Shown: piece after piece, positions 34,275 through 45,267 of the stretch | Numbering within the stretch: position 1 is the stretch's first letter | Layout: every line of letters starts with the position of its first letter | DNA from: Zelopaecilomyces penicillatus | Taxonomy: Eukaryota > Ascomycota > Sordariomycetes > Hypocreales > Pseudodiploosporaceae | Direction: 5' to 3' | NCBI GenBank assembly: GCA_005765155.1 | Contig: VCCP01000001.1 | Coordinates: forward strand, 992,001-1,056,000 | Length of the DNA stretch: 64,000 nt | The notes under the pieces: model-generated | The model's database searches: none | What the model saw: the letters and a program-made list of their open reading frames with translations, nothing else | Told to the model about the DNA's origin: nothing | Made by a program: the position numbers and the translations under genes

Positions 34275-34366
34275 TCTCTAGGGACGGAATCGAACCGCCG
34301 ACTTTTCGGTGGGATTGTGAGAGATCAATTACAGCCGAACGCCATCACCTGCTAGACCACCCAGAG
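34275..34366 (-). tRNA. tRNA-Tyr (anticodon GUA) with an 18-nt intron
   Basis: The reverse strand folds into a full cloverleaf. The acceptor stem CTCTGGG pairs with CCTAGAG (one G-U). The D arm is GTC-TAGCAGGTGAT-GGC. The anticodon stem TTCGG pairs with CCGAA around loop C-T-GTA-A/A. The T arm GGCGG-TTCGATT-CCGTC supplies the B box. An 18-nt intron (34311-34328) sits one base after the anticodon (34330-34332), the canonical place for nuclear tRNA introns. C1-G72 and A73 are tyrosine identity elements in eukaryotes. A T7 terminator follows. Confidence 0.93.
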
Positions 34367-34769
34367 GTTTATCTGCTTTCTGATTGGTCGTTGACCGGGC
34401 AAACTTTGCCTATGCGGGAAGTCAAAATCTAGGGAACTCTATAGAGAGGGAGGGTGGATAGAGAGTGGGGGAGGGGTGTCTGGTAACTTTGGTATGTGGA
34501 TATGTGAGTGGATGAACGGGATAAGCGTAGAAGTCTGGTTGAAATGGGAAAGGACTTTTGGGGGGGATACGTGGATGAATTCGTAACTACAGGGAGAGTC
34601 AGATGGGCTTGGATTATATGCGATAAGTACCAGACAAAAAGCAAGTTTCAGGGATATGGATTATATAAGTTGGGCAAAGTTGAAATTGAAGAGCGTTTAT
34701 GAAAGAGTCATTCCTATAGCTTCGTTGGTACTGTTATAACTTCATCCAGCATCATCTCACAACTCATCA
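34367..34769. other. Intergenic region, no gene seen
   Basis: The upstream flank of tRNA-Tyr and the 3' flank of thymidylate kinase, both on the reverse strand. No supported ORF. Confidence 0.6.
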
Positions 34770-35881
34770 TCAAAGCGCAGTCCTCACTATCCTCCCCAAC
34801 TCACCCTTATCCACCTGCTCAACCCTTCTCTCGACCTTTGACCAAATATCCTCCGCCACCTCCTCCTTACTACCCGCAGCATCCACCACCACAATATCCT
34901 CCTCATCCTGCCTCCTCCACTGCCTAAGATCACTACTTCCGCTCCCACTCCCACTCCCACTTCCACTAGTAACCCCCTCCACCTCCCGCAGCAGCGCCTG
35001 GCCCTGAATATCTTTCCCGCCCATGCTCAGCGCCCAGAACAACTCACGCACACGCTTCTGCATCTCCTCTTTCTCGTACACCTCGCCGCCCCAGCCTCCC
35101 CGAGCTTTTGCTGCAGCCTCGTCCAGGTCCAGAAATAGCACTACGTCGGGCCGTGGGAGGCCTTGGTCTGGAGCGCGTGCCCAGGGTAAGGTGAGAGACT
35201 TGTTCATCTTGGCAGCGGAATAGACGATGCCTGAGTGGAAGAAGCGATCGCATATGACGGTAGTGCCGGAGGCAAGAAGCTCACGGATGTGGTTTCTGGT
35301 TCGGGATATTAGTAGGGAGAAAGCCTCACAATACATCTTCTTCAAAGAGATTGATGAACCACGATATCAAGACAGCACAATTTTCGGGAATAAACCTACG
35401 CTGCTTCCCATCGATTGGCACTGAAGAGCAGATGGATGACATGGTCCTCCATCTCAATATTGCTCTTGAGATACCCATCAATCATTTGCCCAATTGGAGT
35501 AGTCCTATCTATGCAGTATGTATTAGCTGGTTATGCTTGTAAATACCCTTGGCCAACATGCTTCCAAACATACGGGCATTTCAGACCGAACAAAGTCCAC
35601 ACAAAGAAAAAAAACTAAAGCTAGAGTCGAAACACAGGACCAAGAATTGATAATTAATACCTACCTGGAAACCTCATCATCTTGACTGGCCTTCCCTCCT
35701 CCACAAACCTCTGCTCTAACAATTTCACCTGCGTCGTCTTGCCGCTGCGATCTAGCCCCTCCAAGACGATAAATGCCCCTCTGGCAATCTTGCCTACAGC
35801 GGGGGCGGCGCTTTCATCGACGTGGGCATTTGCCGATGAGCTGGCAACTGCCGTCGTCGCCAAATCATTTATTGAAGCCAT
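34770..35881 (-). CDS. Thymidylate kinase (dTMP kinase, CDC8-like)
   Basis: Three exons on the reverse strand (35881-35665, 35508-35400, 35295-34770) give 283 aa; introns are 156 and 104 bp and phases 1 and 2 are kept. The enzyme phosphorylates dTMP to dTDP. The P-loop EGLDRSGKTT lies at 41-50, FPGDRTTPIGQMIDGYL follows (thymidylate binding), then HLLFSANRWEA, TTVICDRFFHSGIVYSAAK (DR motif) and the LPRPDVVLFLDL strand. A 35-residue N-terminal extension could be a targeting sequence. The C-terminal half of the catalytic domain is followed by a Ser-Gly repeat (about 225-236) and an acidic-basic helix, making it about 70 residues longer than yeast Cdc8. The start at 35881 is the first ATG; a GTG-initiated extension was ignored. 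Confidence 0.92.
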
Positions 35882-36442
35882 CAGCGTTCTTTTTCTGAGA
35901 ATGAGAACTGGTATCTCCGGCACAAGCCAGCCGGTTGTGATGGATGCAGGTTATCTGGGGGTGAATGAGCAAGAATAAGTAAGTGATGACTGTAAACCAG
36001 AGTGGAATGTTGTGTGGCGCTTATTCACACTGTGTGGTGGACTAAAACGGAAGTCGGACACATGAGGCTGAGCTTTACCTCTCAAGTACAGACGGTTCAC
36101 CGTGTCACTTGGGTTCTAGAAGGGATATAGAAGTGGTTCCAAAGACGTGTAACAATTCAAACACACTGTCAGCTGTTACGAATACATAAAACATGAACAT
36201 AAAACATGAGCACAAACATGTGCCGTGAATGGCATCAAAAACTCCAAAGCCGTGTAAATCCAACATGGCAACACCCATTACCCAACGCCTAAAGGCCATG
36301 TCCGTTGCCAAAAAAGCCAGCCTTGCCCAAAAACCCACACCAGGATATATACCAACATAAACAATGTTCAGACAAAAAATCACACACTCACGCCACACCA
36401 TCATCGTGGAAGCATTACATCATACCATCATCCCGTGCCCTG
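35882..36442. other. Intergenic region, no gene seen
   Basis: The promoter of thymidylate kinase and the 3' flank of the KEN-box protein gene, both on the reverse strand. No domain-bearing ORF. Confidence 0.6.
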
Positions 36443-37822
36443 TCATGAGCTGGCAACAACGGGCTCAGTCCCAGCATCATCCTTGGCACTGCAACTTTCC
36501 CACAGTTCAAAGCTGTCACCTGTGCCTTCGATGGGCTGCAAAACTGCAGCCTTTGACGACGTCGCATCAGACTTTGACATGAGAGCATCAATGTCCTCAT
36601 GAACATCAACCGCAAGCGCTGGTAGAGTTGGAACAGTTGGGATTTGAGCAGGCACTTCGAGAACCTCGGGCACAGAAACGCGCTGCGATTCCTTGGGCAC
36701 TTCATCATCTTCCAGAATTAGAATAACTGATGACTCATCACAGCCCTCGGGGTAGAAATCAGCAGTGTTCATTTCCCCCAAAGCAACCCGCTCTTTCTCG
36801 ACGATCATGTCATCAGCATTGGCCCGCGTAATCCTCCGGCTAGAAGTTTGCGAGACATCGTCCACAGGTGGGACATTTTCCTTGTCTCGACCCTCATCCC
36901 TGTCGCGACGTTGTTTGAGCTCGGCCTCCTCATCGGAAGAAATGTCCAGTACACAGGTACCATGCTGAAGCAAGTTGGTCATCTCCTGCTCCGGAGTATC
37001 CTCGTGGATATCGAAGAACCAGCTTGCCTTCGTGTCAGATTCGTCGAGACTAGCAGGCATAGGCTTTGAGGCGGGAGCGGGAGTTGGGGTCAGAGGAGAT
37101 CGAGATGCATAGCCGGAAATCGTGCCCTTGAGTGCTGCATCGAGGGAAAAGGGAGCCGCAGAGCCGAGGCTGAAGGCTGGCGGGTCAACACGAGTGTAGG
37201 GGCCAGCAGTGCGTCGCCGGCTGGAGAGGATACCCGAACGCTTGCCATGGGTAGGAGAGCGACCAGCAGGAGTTGTCGCAATTGGTGATGGCTTGCTGAC
37301 TCGAGTGTTTAACTTGATGGGGGACTTGGGCTGCAGCGTGCGTCGGATCGCTGATGTTGACTTGGTAGGGCTCGCCAACAAAGATCGGTCTGAGAAGGGC
37401 GTGATAGTAGCGGGCTTGATAGCCTTGGTGGCGAGAAAAAAGTTGGTGGGTTTGAGAATGTCCTTGCAGGCAGCGCCAGAGTTACTCTTGGAGCGTTTGG
37501 CAAAAAGAGCCGGGTCCACATTCTCAAAATCGTCACTTTGCAGGAGCTCTGATTTCCGCTTGCTATTAGAGACTGGAGAATTGGCTGCATAACCTAGTTA
37601 GCGATGGGATTTCGAATTTCCTAGCATTTCATTTTATGCAGTCAAACAAGCGACAAATCACACTAGTGACAGTGCGGACAAAACTGCTTTCGAACAAATG
37701 ATGCCCAATCGGTGCCCATGAATTTAACCAAACGTACCATTTTGACGGTTCTTCAGGCTCGTGAGTGACTGCAGACGAGCCCCATCAAGAGGAGCAAATG
37801 GTTGACGTGTGGTGGTAGCCAT
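36443..37822 (-). CDS. Disordered protein with a KEN-box, function unknown
   Basis: Two exons on the reverse strand (37822-37738, 37584-36443) with a 153-bp intron (GTACGT donor, GCAG acceptor) give 408 aa. No globular domain is visible. The N-terminus MATTTRQPFAPLDGARLQSL is followed by basic segments rich in Ser-Pro/Thr-Pro sites, among them SPTK and SPIK, typical of cyclin-dependent kinase substrates. DKENVPP at about 262-268 is a KEN-type APC/C degradation signal (K263-E264-N265). The second half is acidic (SVILILEDDE, DVHEDIDALMSKSD). Acidic SSDEE near 240 also occurs. I infer a cell-cycle-regulated nuclear protein from these motifs only. Its gene is upstream of and co-oriented with thymidylate kinase. 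I do not recognise a named family. Confidence 0.75.
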
Positions 37823-40800
37823 CGTATGGAGAGAGAGGCCTGATGCCGATGATGAACCCGATACAATGTGCCTGACTGTTGAGGGTTCCCACCAGTTGCT
37901 CTTGAGAGTGGAGCAAGAAGGACGGTGGAGAAAGTGGGCGTCTGATGGATGTTGAAGTTGTGAAGTCCGGATTGTTTGTTTATCTGATGGTCTGGACCCT
38001 TTCCCGTCTCTTTACCCTCTGTTGTTGTTATGGCTCAAGAACGAACGAACGTGGTGGTGAGGAGCGAAGTGGGTTAAGAATGAACAGCAAGCGCGTAGAG
38101 GAGAGGGGGGCGGATGCTGGTGGTCTTAAAAGAGACCACACACACGATCGATACACGACACACGCACACGTCCAAGGAGCGGTGGGTGCAGTGCAGGTGG
38201 GTGGAACAGGGGCCGACGGGGGGCGGCTACAGCGAGGGGCGTAGCGGGCACTTGTAGCGGGCAGAACGCCTAGGTGTGCTGGGGTTAGCGGCAGGTGTGC
38301 TGTGGGCGGCGCTGAGGTATTACAGGTACTGCGTACTTGGCACATATATGGCGACACACCAATGGAATGAAGTATTGGAGACGGCAGAAGAGTTGGAGAA
38401 GAGGGGAATGGAATGCGTTTTTCGTGTGAAAAGCGAGAGGATAGGCGAGAGGGGGCAATGACGAGAGGGAGACGAAGTGAGGGAGGCCAGAGCAGAGAGA
38501 GAGGGCTGCAGTTTCCAGGTTTGAACAAGCGCTGCGCTGAGACAGACCTCTTAACGCGTCCAGCGAGCGGCGTCGTGCAGTAACGTACAGTACAGTGCAC
38601 TACAGCTGCAGCTACAGCAGCCGCACCCCCTGACGCCATATGCTGCTGCACAGTGCTGGATAGGTCGGGTTCCAGTTGACTGCTCACTGGACTGGCACGC
38701 CGGACATTACCTATACGAGGGGAGATAGGCGAGGGCCAGCAAAGAAACATCCATCACACAACAGATCTACCTACTTACTTGCCGAAGGTAGGTAGTATTA
38801 ATTATTATCTCTTGCAACGATCAGATAATTCCATCTTGGAACCCCAATTTTGAAAAGCACATCAATCTGGCTCTCTCCAGTCCCACCAACATGCATCAAT
38901 CATCGTCTTACATGCGGATCCTCCGTCAATGGCGCGTTGCACGACACCATCTTTCTCAAACCAGCGTCGTGGGGCCGAGCCAATCGTCGCGTTGAGATGC
39001 GCCCATCTCAACTGCCACCTTCTGCAGGACCGCTAATTATTGCTGGACGTGCTCCTCCCACAGGCCCATGGAACACCCACAACCTGCCTAATGCCCACCT
39101 AAAGACCAGCCCTCACACAGCCCTTATACGCAGGGGTGGCGCGCTACTTTAATAGGACAGCCGGCCCTCTGCAGCTGGTCCTAGCATACCTAGACTAGGT
39201 ATGGTATGGATGGCTCTCTCGATCTATGGATCCCATTCTAGGTTGCGCGTTTCTATCAATTAACGCAGGACGTGGGTAATCTAATCCGTCGAACCCCGTT
39301 GATTAGTGTTTAATAGCTTGCATCGAAATGCCGTCATGGTGTAGTTATGAAGAGTCGCTTAGGTATTGTCCTTCTTTTCATAGGTGCTGTGCGACAACTT
39401 GCAAGGGCGTCGTGTAAATGCATAACTCAAGTTCCAAAGCTGTTCAGAATGCTATGAGTAGGTAGGGCAACCACAACAGTTGTGCGTACAGGCATAGGCA
39501 CAACCCCCACAGGATTCAGAGCCGGCTCGGATAAATGTATTAAAATAGCACGAAACGCAAATGGTGCGGAACAGCATAATTTCCTACTTTAACCACCGAT
39601 GCCACGCCAAGCCAAGGCTCACCCTGCCTCAAATCTGCATTTGGCCAGGACCAGGCGAGAAATGCAACAGCATGACGGGAAAAAACGCGTTCGCCAGTCA
39701 GCATCCATCCGCCAGCTCCACCTACCTCGCCGCGCTCTCCTTCATCAGTTTACGAGTCGTACATAAATTCCTCAGTACGACTCCGTATAGACACGCATGC
39801 AATACTGTGCGCGAGCTGGGCTGGAGCAGTTCAAAACGGAATGGTGTACTTTATAATATCTACTCCCTACCGTTTCGTCTCATCCAAATTCCGTCATTCC
39901 ATAATAGACGGTGCTGTTTCTATCAAGTAGCATGAGGGAGGATTATCATCCTTCCATTCGCTATCCCGAATGTCGATTCTTTCACGGAGTCCGCCCTTGT
40001 GCAGAGTACGAATACGCCTCATTTTCATCATATGCAGCCTATACTGTGTCCAGTTTGAGGGGCTGACCAACGATTGGCTTTCATATGCCCACCCAGGCTG
40101 TACACTCAACACCTCTTATACAATTTTCCCCAACACCTGTCCGTTATACATTGCTCTCTCTGTTTCAGGAACGGACGATTCCCAACCACTGGCCTGACTG
40201 CCAGCCATTTTCCACCTGTTTCCTACACATACAACAAACAGTCTGAATTAAGGAGCCAACACATTTCAGAGGATTGAACCAGCTGTCGACGAGCAAATGC
40301 TCAGTGCACAAAATCTACATCGTGAAACATGATGCCCTCGAGACCAGTCGATGGTTGATAATCGACGGGAAAACACAAACCTCCGCTTCAGAGCCACAAA
40401 ATAGAAATTTGAAATCAAACCCGTCTACCTCCAGTCGCTCATCATTTCTTACGACGAAACGGCATCCGTCTATCCGTCTATAAATCGGACGGGGGAACAG
40501 ACAGACCCCCCAACCTCAAATCGCGCCTGGCCTCCGCCACGGCGGCCGTCTCGCCTATCCCGATTTCTTGTTTCTCCCATTACATCGCCGGTGATGTGAC
40601 GTGACCACCACCCTCTCATCAAAAGTCTTCTCAGAGGAAAGAGAGGGGAGGGGGCTAGGCTGCCTTTTGGCGGCCAAGCTACGGCCGACTCTCATGTGAC
40701 CCAGTGGCTCTATTCACTTCACCATCATACCTCGCTACTCGCTAAGGCCAACCATTTGATGAACCAGGCCTTGCTCAGACACTTCGCCGTCCGTCTTCTT

Positions 40801-42244
40801 GTCAAAGAGCTTTACTACCTTCCCTCGCCATGCATCCCCCACTCATTGGTCCTCCTCGTCCCCCTTCTTTGTGTCATCTGCCTCCCAGTCTCCCGGACCG
40901 TCTTGTCCCCATCCTCCCCCCTTTTTTTTTCAGCTCTCCCTGCTTCTCAACCCGCATTGGCCCTCTTGAGGTCTATATAACGGGCCGCCCTAGTTTCCAT
41001 CAGCGTTGGATCATCCTCTCAGATAAGAACACACAGTCCCCCCCGCCCGACGGAGATGTGTTACGAGAGGGAAAACCCGGAAATAGGCAGAAGCGAGGCG
41101 AAGTTGCCCCGACCAGAGCCCAGGAGAGCCTTGAGGAGCTCAGCCCCGAGGAAGCGTTCAAATAACGTGTCGTCCCCCGTGTGCCACGACCATCCGCGTT
41201 TTCACTCCAGTCTTGCTTAAGAAACTCTTACTCGCGTTTTGCTCTCATAGCGCCCACAAAGCTGACCCGCCTTCCTACACGCGAAATCACCATCCATCCC
41301 AACGCCTAACTACTGCTTAGTCGTCACAGAATCGGCAACCCATGGGCCGCAGCAAGTCAACCAACAACTCGCACATCTTCGTTTCTCTGCGGTTGATTCC
41401 TCATTTCCACCACCACCACTAATATTGAGAGCGGACATACCCGTGAAACGATATTGTCTAGCCTCTAATACGTGCTACCGATACAGTCATGACCAGTAAT
41501 CCGTCACTTTTCACTCGGGCAGGTCGTCATCCCCGATATTGTATTGCATGGACATCTCCGCTGCGTCTCAGGCCAACTTTACTAACAGCCAGTCAAACTA
41601 CCCACCAGTAACAATGATCTTTTTCAAATTCCAATCTTCTTACTGACCATCGCTGAAGTATGACATCCTAGTCTTTTGGCGCTTAGACCAACGAGACTTC
41701 CACGATCACACCAACGCATTGACCCTATTTATGAACAAGAAGTTACGAGGCCGTTTGCATAGACAAAGTCCGCGAGCTCGGTGTTATTTTCCCCCTTGAT
41801 ACCATGGCTACGAGTCCAAGTTTGGCGCCTCTAGCACGTAAACGCTAATCATGTAAATTGTATTCAATCTGCTATGCCTACGTTGTCACGGTTCGGTGAG
41901 AAATATACAGGATAGCCTTGCCTGTGCCAACAAGTAATTAACTCTTCTGGAAAGATGCAATAATTACTTATACTATCATGTACTGGTATTCTTCATTGTT
42001 AATCACTCTCGGTGAGCCCATGTGATAAATAAGCCATTCACCTGATGTTTCAGTATTCATATGTAACAAAACGAACGAACACTTGTTTATACATCTGTCA
42101 ATTAAACAATACTTATTGAGAACTATTGAGGGTTGTTTTACTTGTTAGCACTACCTTTTTTTCGTCATCTAGTCGCCCCAATCCGCCAGGGCCTCCCATG
42201 CCTCAACAATACTCTGCCACCACCTCTTGCTTATCGCCAGCAAT
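37823..42244. other. Gene-poor 4.4-kb region
   Basis: No supported gene. ORFs at 38028-38750 (-) and 40830-41165 (+) are low-complexity and lack domains. TAGGTA/TACCTA words cluster around 38765-38790 and 39180-39200. A TATATAA at 40974-40980 precedes CT-rich, AUG-poor sequence, as would the promoter of a noncoding or long-leader transcript. Confidence 0.5.
40974..40980 (+). promoter_or_regulatory. TATA-like element with no ORF downstream
   Basis: TATATAA in GGTCTATATAACGGG, followed by CT-rich sequence for over 500 bp with no long coding frame. It could drive a noncoding RNA. It may equally be chance. Confidence 0.3.
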
Positions 42245-43440
42245 CTACCTATCCGCACTGTCGTGATGTCTCGATGATTCGGCGTCTGAAAATACTTCCC
42301 CCTCTGTACTGACACGATGTTTTGATGATGTAAATGTATCGTTTGATCGTATGGCATCTGCAGTTTTGAAAACAGGTGTGCTGGAAAATCTCTCGTCTGC
42401 ATCAAGGGTATGAGGAATACCAGCCGCCAGCTTGGATAAAGGGCGTGGAGTCGTGCCCCTAGTTGGACAAGGTGAAGGGGTATTGTCCCGGTGGTGGGAT
42501 ATTTCAATAGTAGGTATTCCGATTGGCGTGCGACTGGGCGTGGGTGCCCTGGAATCATGCTCAAGAGAATGCCCCTTGATACTGCCTCTCTGTGAGGATA
42601 TAGAGGGATCATCTTCAAGTCGATGTGTGGAATATCTAGGACTGCCCGTCATAACAATCATTGGGTGATCTGACAGAGGGTGTTCCATGTACCGGTTTGT
42701 ACGGTCAGTGGACGTGTGTGTTTGATTGCGCGTTGACTCAGTGACTGTTGGCCTGTCCGCCAGCACAATATTGTAATCTTGCTTCTGGTGATGGACGGGA
42801 GGATGATCACTACCATGTCCAGGAGCCCAGGAGTCATGGCTCAAGCCATGGGGAGCTGCTTCTGTGGTCTCTAGATCAGAACCTTGGGATCTCGGGGCTG
42901 CCACACTTTCTTCACGAATTCCCGCATTGACATAGGTCATCAAAGCCTCTGCTTTGTATTGCGCCTCTTCCTTCTTGGCATGAAAGCGTCTATGTCGCTC
43001 TCGCAGAACAATTTCTTGTTCATTCCGCACAACTGCATTGAATGGATGGCAGCAACCATCAAATAGGTCGCTGAGTTTGCTGCCCCTGATGCCATAGAGG
43101 GATCGCACTTTAGTTTGCAGTCTAGCAATAAAGCAACCATAGACTGTAACAGAATTAGCGATTTCGTGAACTCGAACAAAAATGGGTACTTGAAACCCCA
43201 AAACAGAGTACGCGTACGAGGAAGACAGAACGCAAATTTGAGACAGCTGGTGTTGCAGCAGGCTTGCTCGGGTATGGCGATGGCATCAAGACCGGCACGA
43301 GCTGATGAGAGACGAGAACTAGCTCGACAATATGTTTGACAGTCCCAGACATTAGGTTCAGGATCTAAAACTTGCTGAGGACGAGGGGGATTCTCAGAAG
43401 GACCCTTCTGCCATTGCCATCCATGCTCTTGAACGGCCAT
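42245..43440 (-). CDS. PLAC8-family-like cysteine-rich protein with disordered tail
   Basis: Two exons on the reverse strand (43440-43218, 43143-42245) with a 74-bp intron (GTACGC...TTACAG) give 373 aa. Splicing joins CLPL to YGCFIARLQTK. The N-terminal 130 residues have the pattern of fungal PLAC8/DUF614 proteins: NVWDCQTYC, CCNTSCLKFAFCLP, YGCFIARLQTKVRSLYGI, DGCCHPFNAVVRNEQEIVLRE. Animal and plant PLAC8 proteins affect cell size or cadmium export; the role in fungi is unknown. From about residue 150 to the end it is Ser/His/Thr/Pro-rich and disordered, with repeated TPSRTP- and SHHRD-like motifs suggesting phosphorylation. It is divergently transcribed from porphobilinogen deaminase with 807 bp between the starts. 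Confidence 0.83.
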
Positions 43441-44247
43441 CTTAGTAGCGGTATTTGAGAATAGTCAGATTGTTCAGGGCAAAAGGAATGACAGGCTGAA
43501 ACTGGCACAACAACAACGGTATTGGATGGTGACGGAAAGCGACGACTTTTCTGGCGGCCAAGAGAGTATGAAATGATGAGAGAGAAGAATAACAAAAGTG
43601 GCCTGGAGGACTGCCAAAAGTATCACAGAAGGCACATGAGCGATGGCGGAAGGTCTGCTCGGTACGCGAAATAGGATTTAACTGCCAGATTAGTGAATCA
43701 CGGGCACTTCCTTCTCATCATTGTTAAAAGATGTGTCGTATTCGGAAATCGCATTCTTATTTTGTTGCTCTCTCCACGTTGTGTGGAAAGAGCGGCATGC
43801 CCTCTGCCAGCAAGCTGGTTGATCATTGTAGAATTTAACAGGGGTGGAAGAATAGAAGCAGCAGCTTTGACAGTGATATGAGCACAGGCAGGTGTGAGGT
43901 GCAGAATAAGTCACCAAATACTGCTGACTGTGCAGAGTTTAAGTTCTGGCTGTTGCGATAATGCTGCAACGCAAATAAAGTCTAGTCTTTCGCGGCATCT
44001 TGTTTCCTTGAAAGGTGCAGAAACAATATTCCCTTGGGTTGGCTTTGTAAGTGTGTAATGGTCATTTACACTGTACACTCACACCGTAGAAGCTGCCCCG
44101 CCAAGGCGAGAGTGTTTTCCAACGACTTTACCCCTCCATCTCGACCGAGCCGAGGACCCTGTGCAACTCAAACAATTGTGACGAGAATCTGCCTCGAACT
44201 GTCCCAAGCTCGTCATCTTTCAGGACTATCTGAGGACTTTCGCCGCA
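43441..44247. promoter_or_regulatory. Divergent promoter region: PLAC8-like (-) / porphobilinogen deaminase (+)
   Basis: 807 bp between two divergent start codons with no ORF having a recognisable domain, so it should contain the regulatory sequence of both genes. Confidence 0.6.
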
Positions 44248-45267
44248 ATGTCTCAACAACAGGCATCTGAGGCGCAGCGCAGCGCGACCTCGATCAGGGT
44301 TGGCACGAGAAAGTCGCCACTTGCGCTGGCACAGGCCGACATCGTTGTTGCGGCCCTTCAAGCAGTTCTCCCCGACCATACATTTCCTATCCACAGTATG
44401 ACGACCACGGGCGACCGCGATCAAAACACAGCGCTCTATAACTTCGGAGGAAAGGGTCTATGGACAACGCAGCTGGAGGATAGGCTGGAGGCGGACGAGT
44501 TGGATATCGTTGTCCACTCACTGAAGGATATGCCTACAACACTTCCAGAAGGTCTAATGTTGGGATGCGTTACGGCGCGGGAGGATCCACGCGATACATT
44601 GGTGATCAAGAAGACATTGGTTGAAAAGCACGGGTGGAAGACTTTGGCAGACCTGCCAGAAGGCAGTGTCATCGGCACGAGCAGTGTGCGAAGAATTGCC
44701 CAGCTGGCCAGACGATACCCGCAATTGAATTTCAAAGACCATCGAGGCAATATTCAGACTCGTCTCCAAAAGCTTGAGGACGACCCAGAACTAACCGGTA
44801 TCATCCTGGCAGCGGCCGGGCTGCAGCGCATGGATCTGGGCCATCATATTTCACAGTTCCTCGACCAAGACAATGGAGGAATCCTACATGCCGTAGGCCA
44901 GGGAGCTCTTGGGATTGAGTGTCGCGCGAGCGACGAGCGAGTAGTGGCGGCTCTGAAGATGATTGAGGACAAACAAACTGCCATGGCTTGTCTGGTGGAA
45001 AGGAGCCTCATGCGCACCCTGGAAGGCGGGTGCAGTGTACCAATTGGTGTTGAAACGCGATGGGTAGAAGGCGACAAGCTTCGGCTACGGGCAACAGTCG
45101 TCTCAGTTCAAGGGACGGAAGGCGTAGATGCGGAGGTGATTGAAACCATCACGACCCCCGAAGCTGCAGAGCAATTTGGACAGAAGGTGGCTAAAGACCT
45201 CGTAAGTCGCGGGGCTGACAAGATATTGGATGACATCAACAAGGCCAAGCCGGCACCGCCAGCCTAG
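44248..45267 (+). CDS. hem3: Porphobilinogen deaminase (hydroxymethylbilane synthase)
   Basis: A single uninterrupted exon of 339 aa. The enzyme joins four porphobilinogen units into hydroxymethylbilane in haem synthesis, in the cytosol. The family landmarks are in order: IRVGTRKSPLALAQAD, TTGDRDQN, GGKGLWTTQLEDRL, DIVVHSLKDMPTTLP, REDPRDTLV, GTSSVRRIAQL, DHRGNIQTRLQKL, LAAAGLQRM, AVGQGALGIECR, and ERSLMRTLEGGCSVPIGVE. Cys262 in GGCSVP is the residue that covalently holds the dipyrromethane cofactor. The length is near that of yeast Hem3 (327 aa). No mitochondrial presequence is apparent. The start ATG (44248) is the first in frame and its context is CGCAATGTC. Confidence 0.97.
   Translation: MSQQQASEAQRSATSIRVGTRKSPLALAQADIVVAALQAVLPDHTFPIHSMTTTGDRDQNTALYNFGGKGLWTTQLEDRLEADELDIVVHSLKDMPTTLPEGLMLGCVTAREDPRDTLVIKKTLVEKHGWKTLADLPEGSVIGTSSVRRIAQLARRYPQLNFKDHRGNIQTRLQKLEDDPELTGIILAAAGLQRMDLGHHISQFLDQDNGGILHAVGQGALGIECRASDERVVAALKMIEDKQTAMACLVERSLMRTLEGGCSVPIGVETRWVEGDKLRLRATVVSVQGTEGVDAEVIETITTPEAAEQFGQKVAKDLVSRGADKILDDINKAKPAPPA

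Noticed and set aside
38028..38750. 240-aa reverse-strand ORF
   Set aside because: Ser/Pro/Leu/Arg-rich, no domain, no promoter-like layout, and it lies in the leader side of the KEN-box gene.
40830..41165. 111-aa ORF after a CT-rich region
   Set aside because: Starts inside CT/CCC-rich sequence before the TATA-like site; no recognisable domain.
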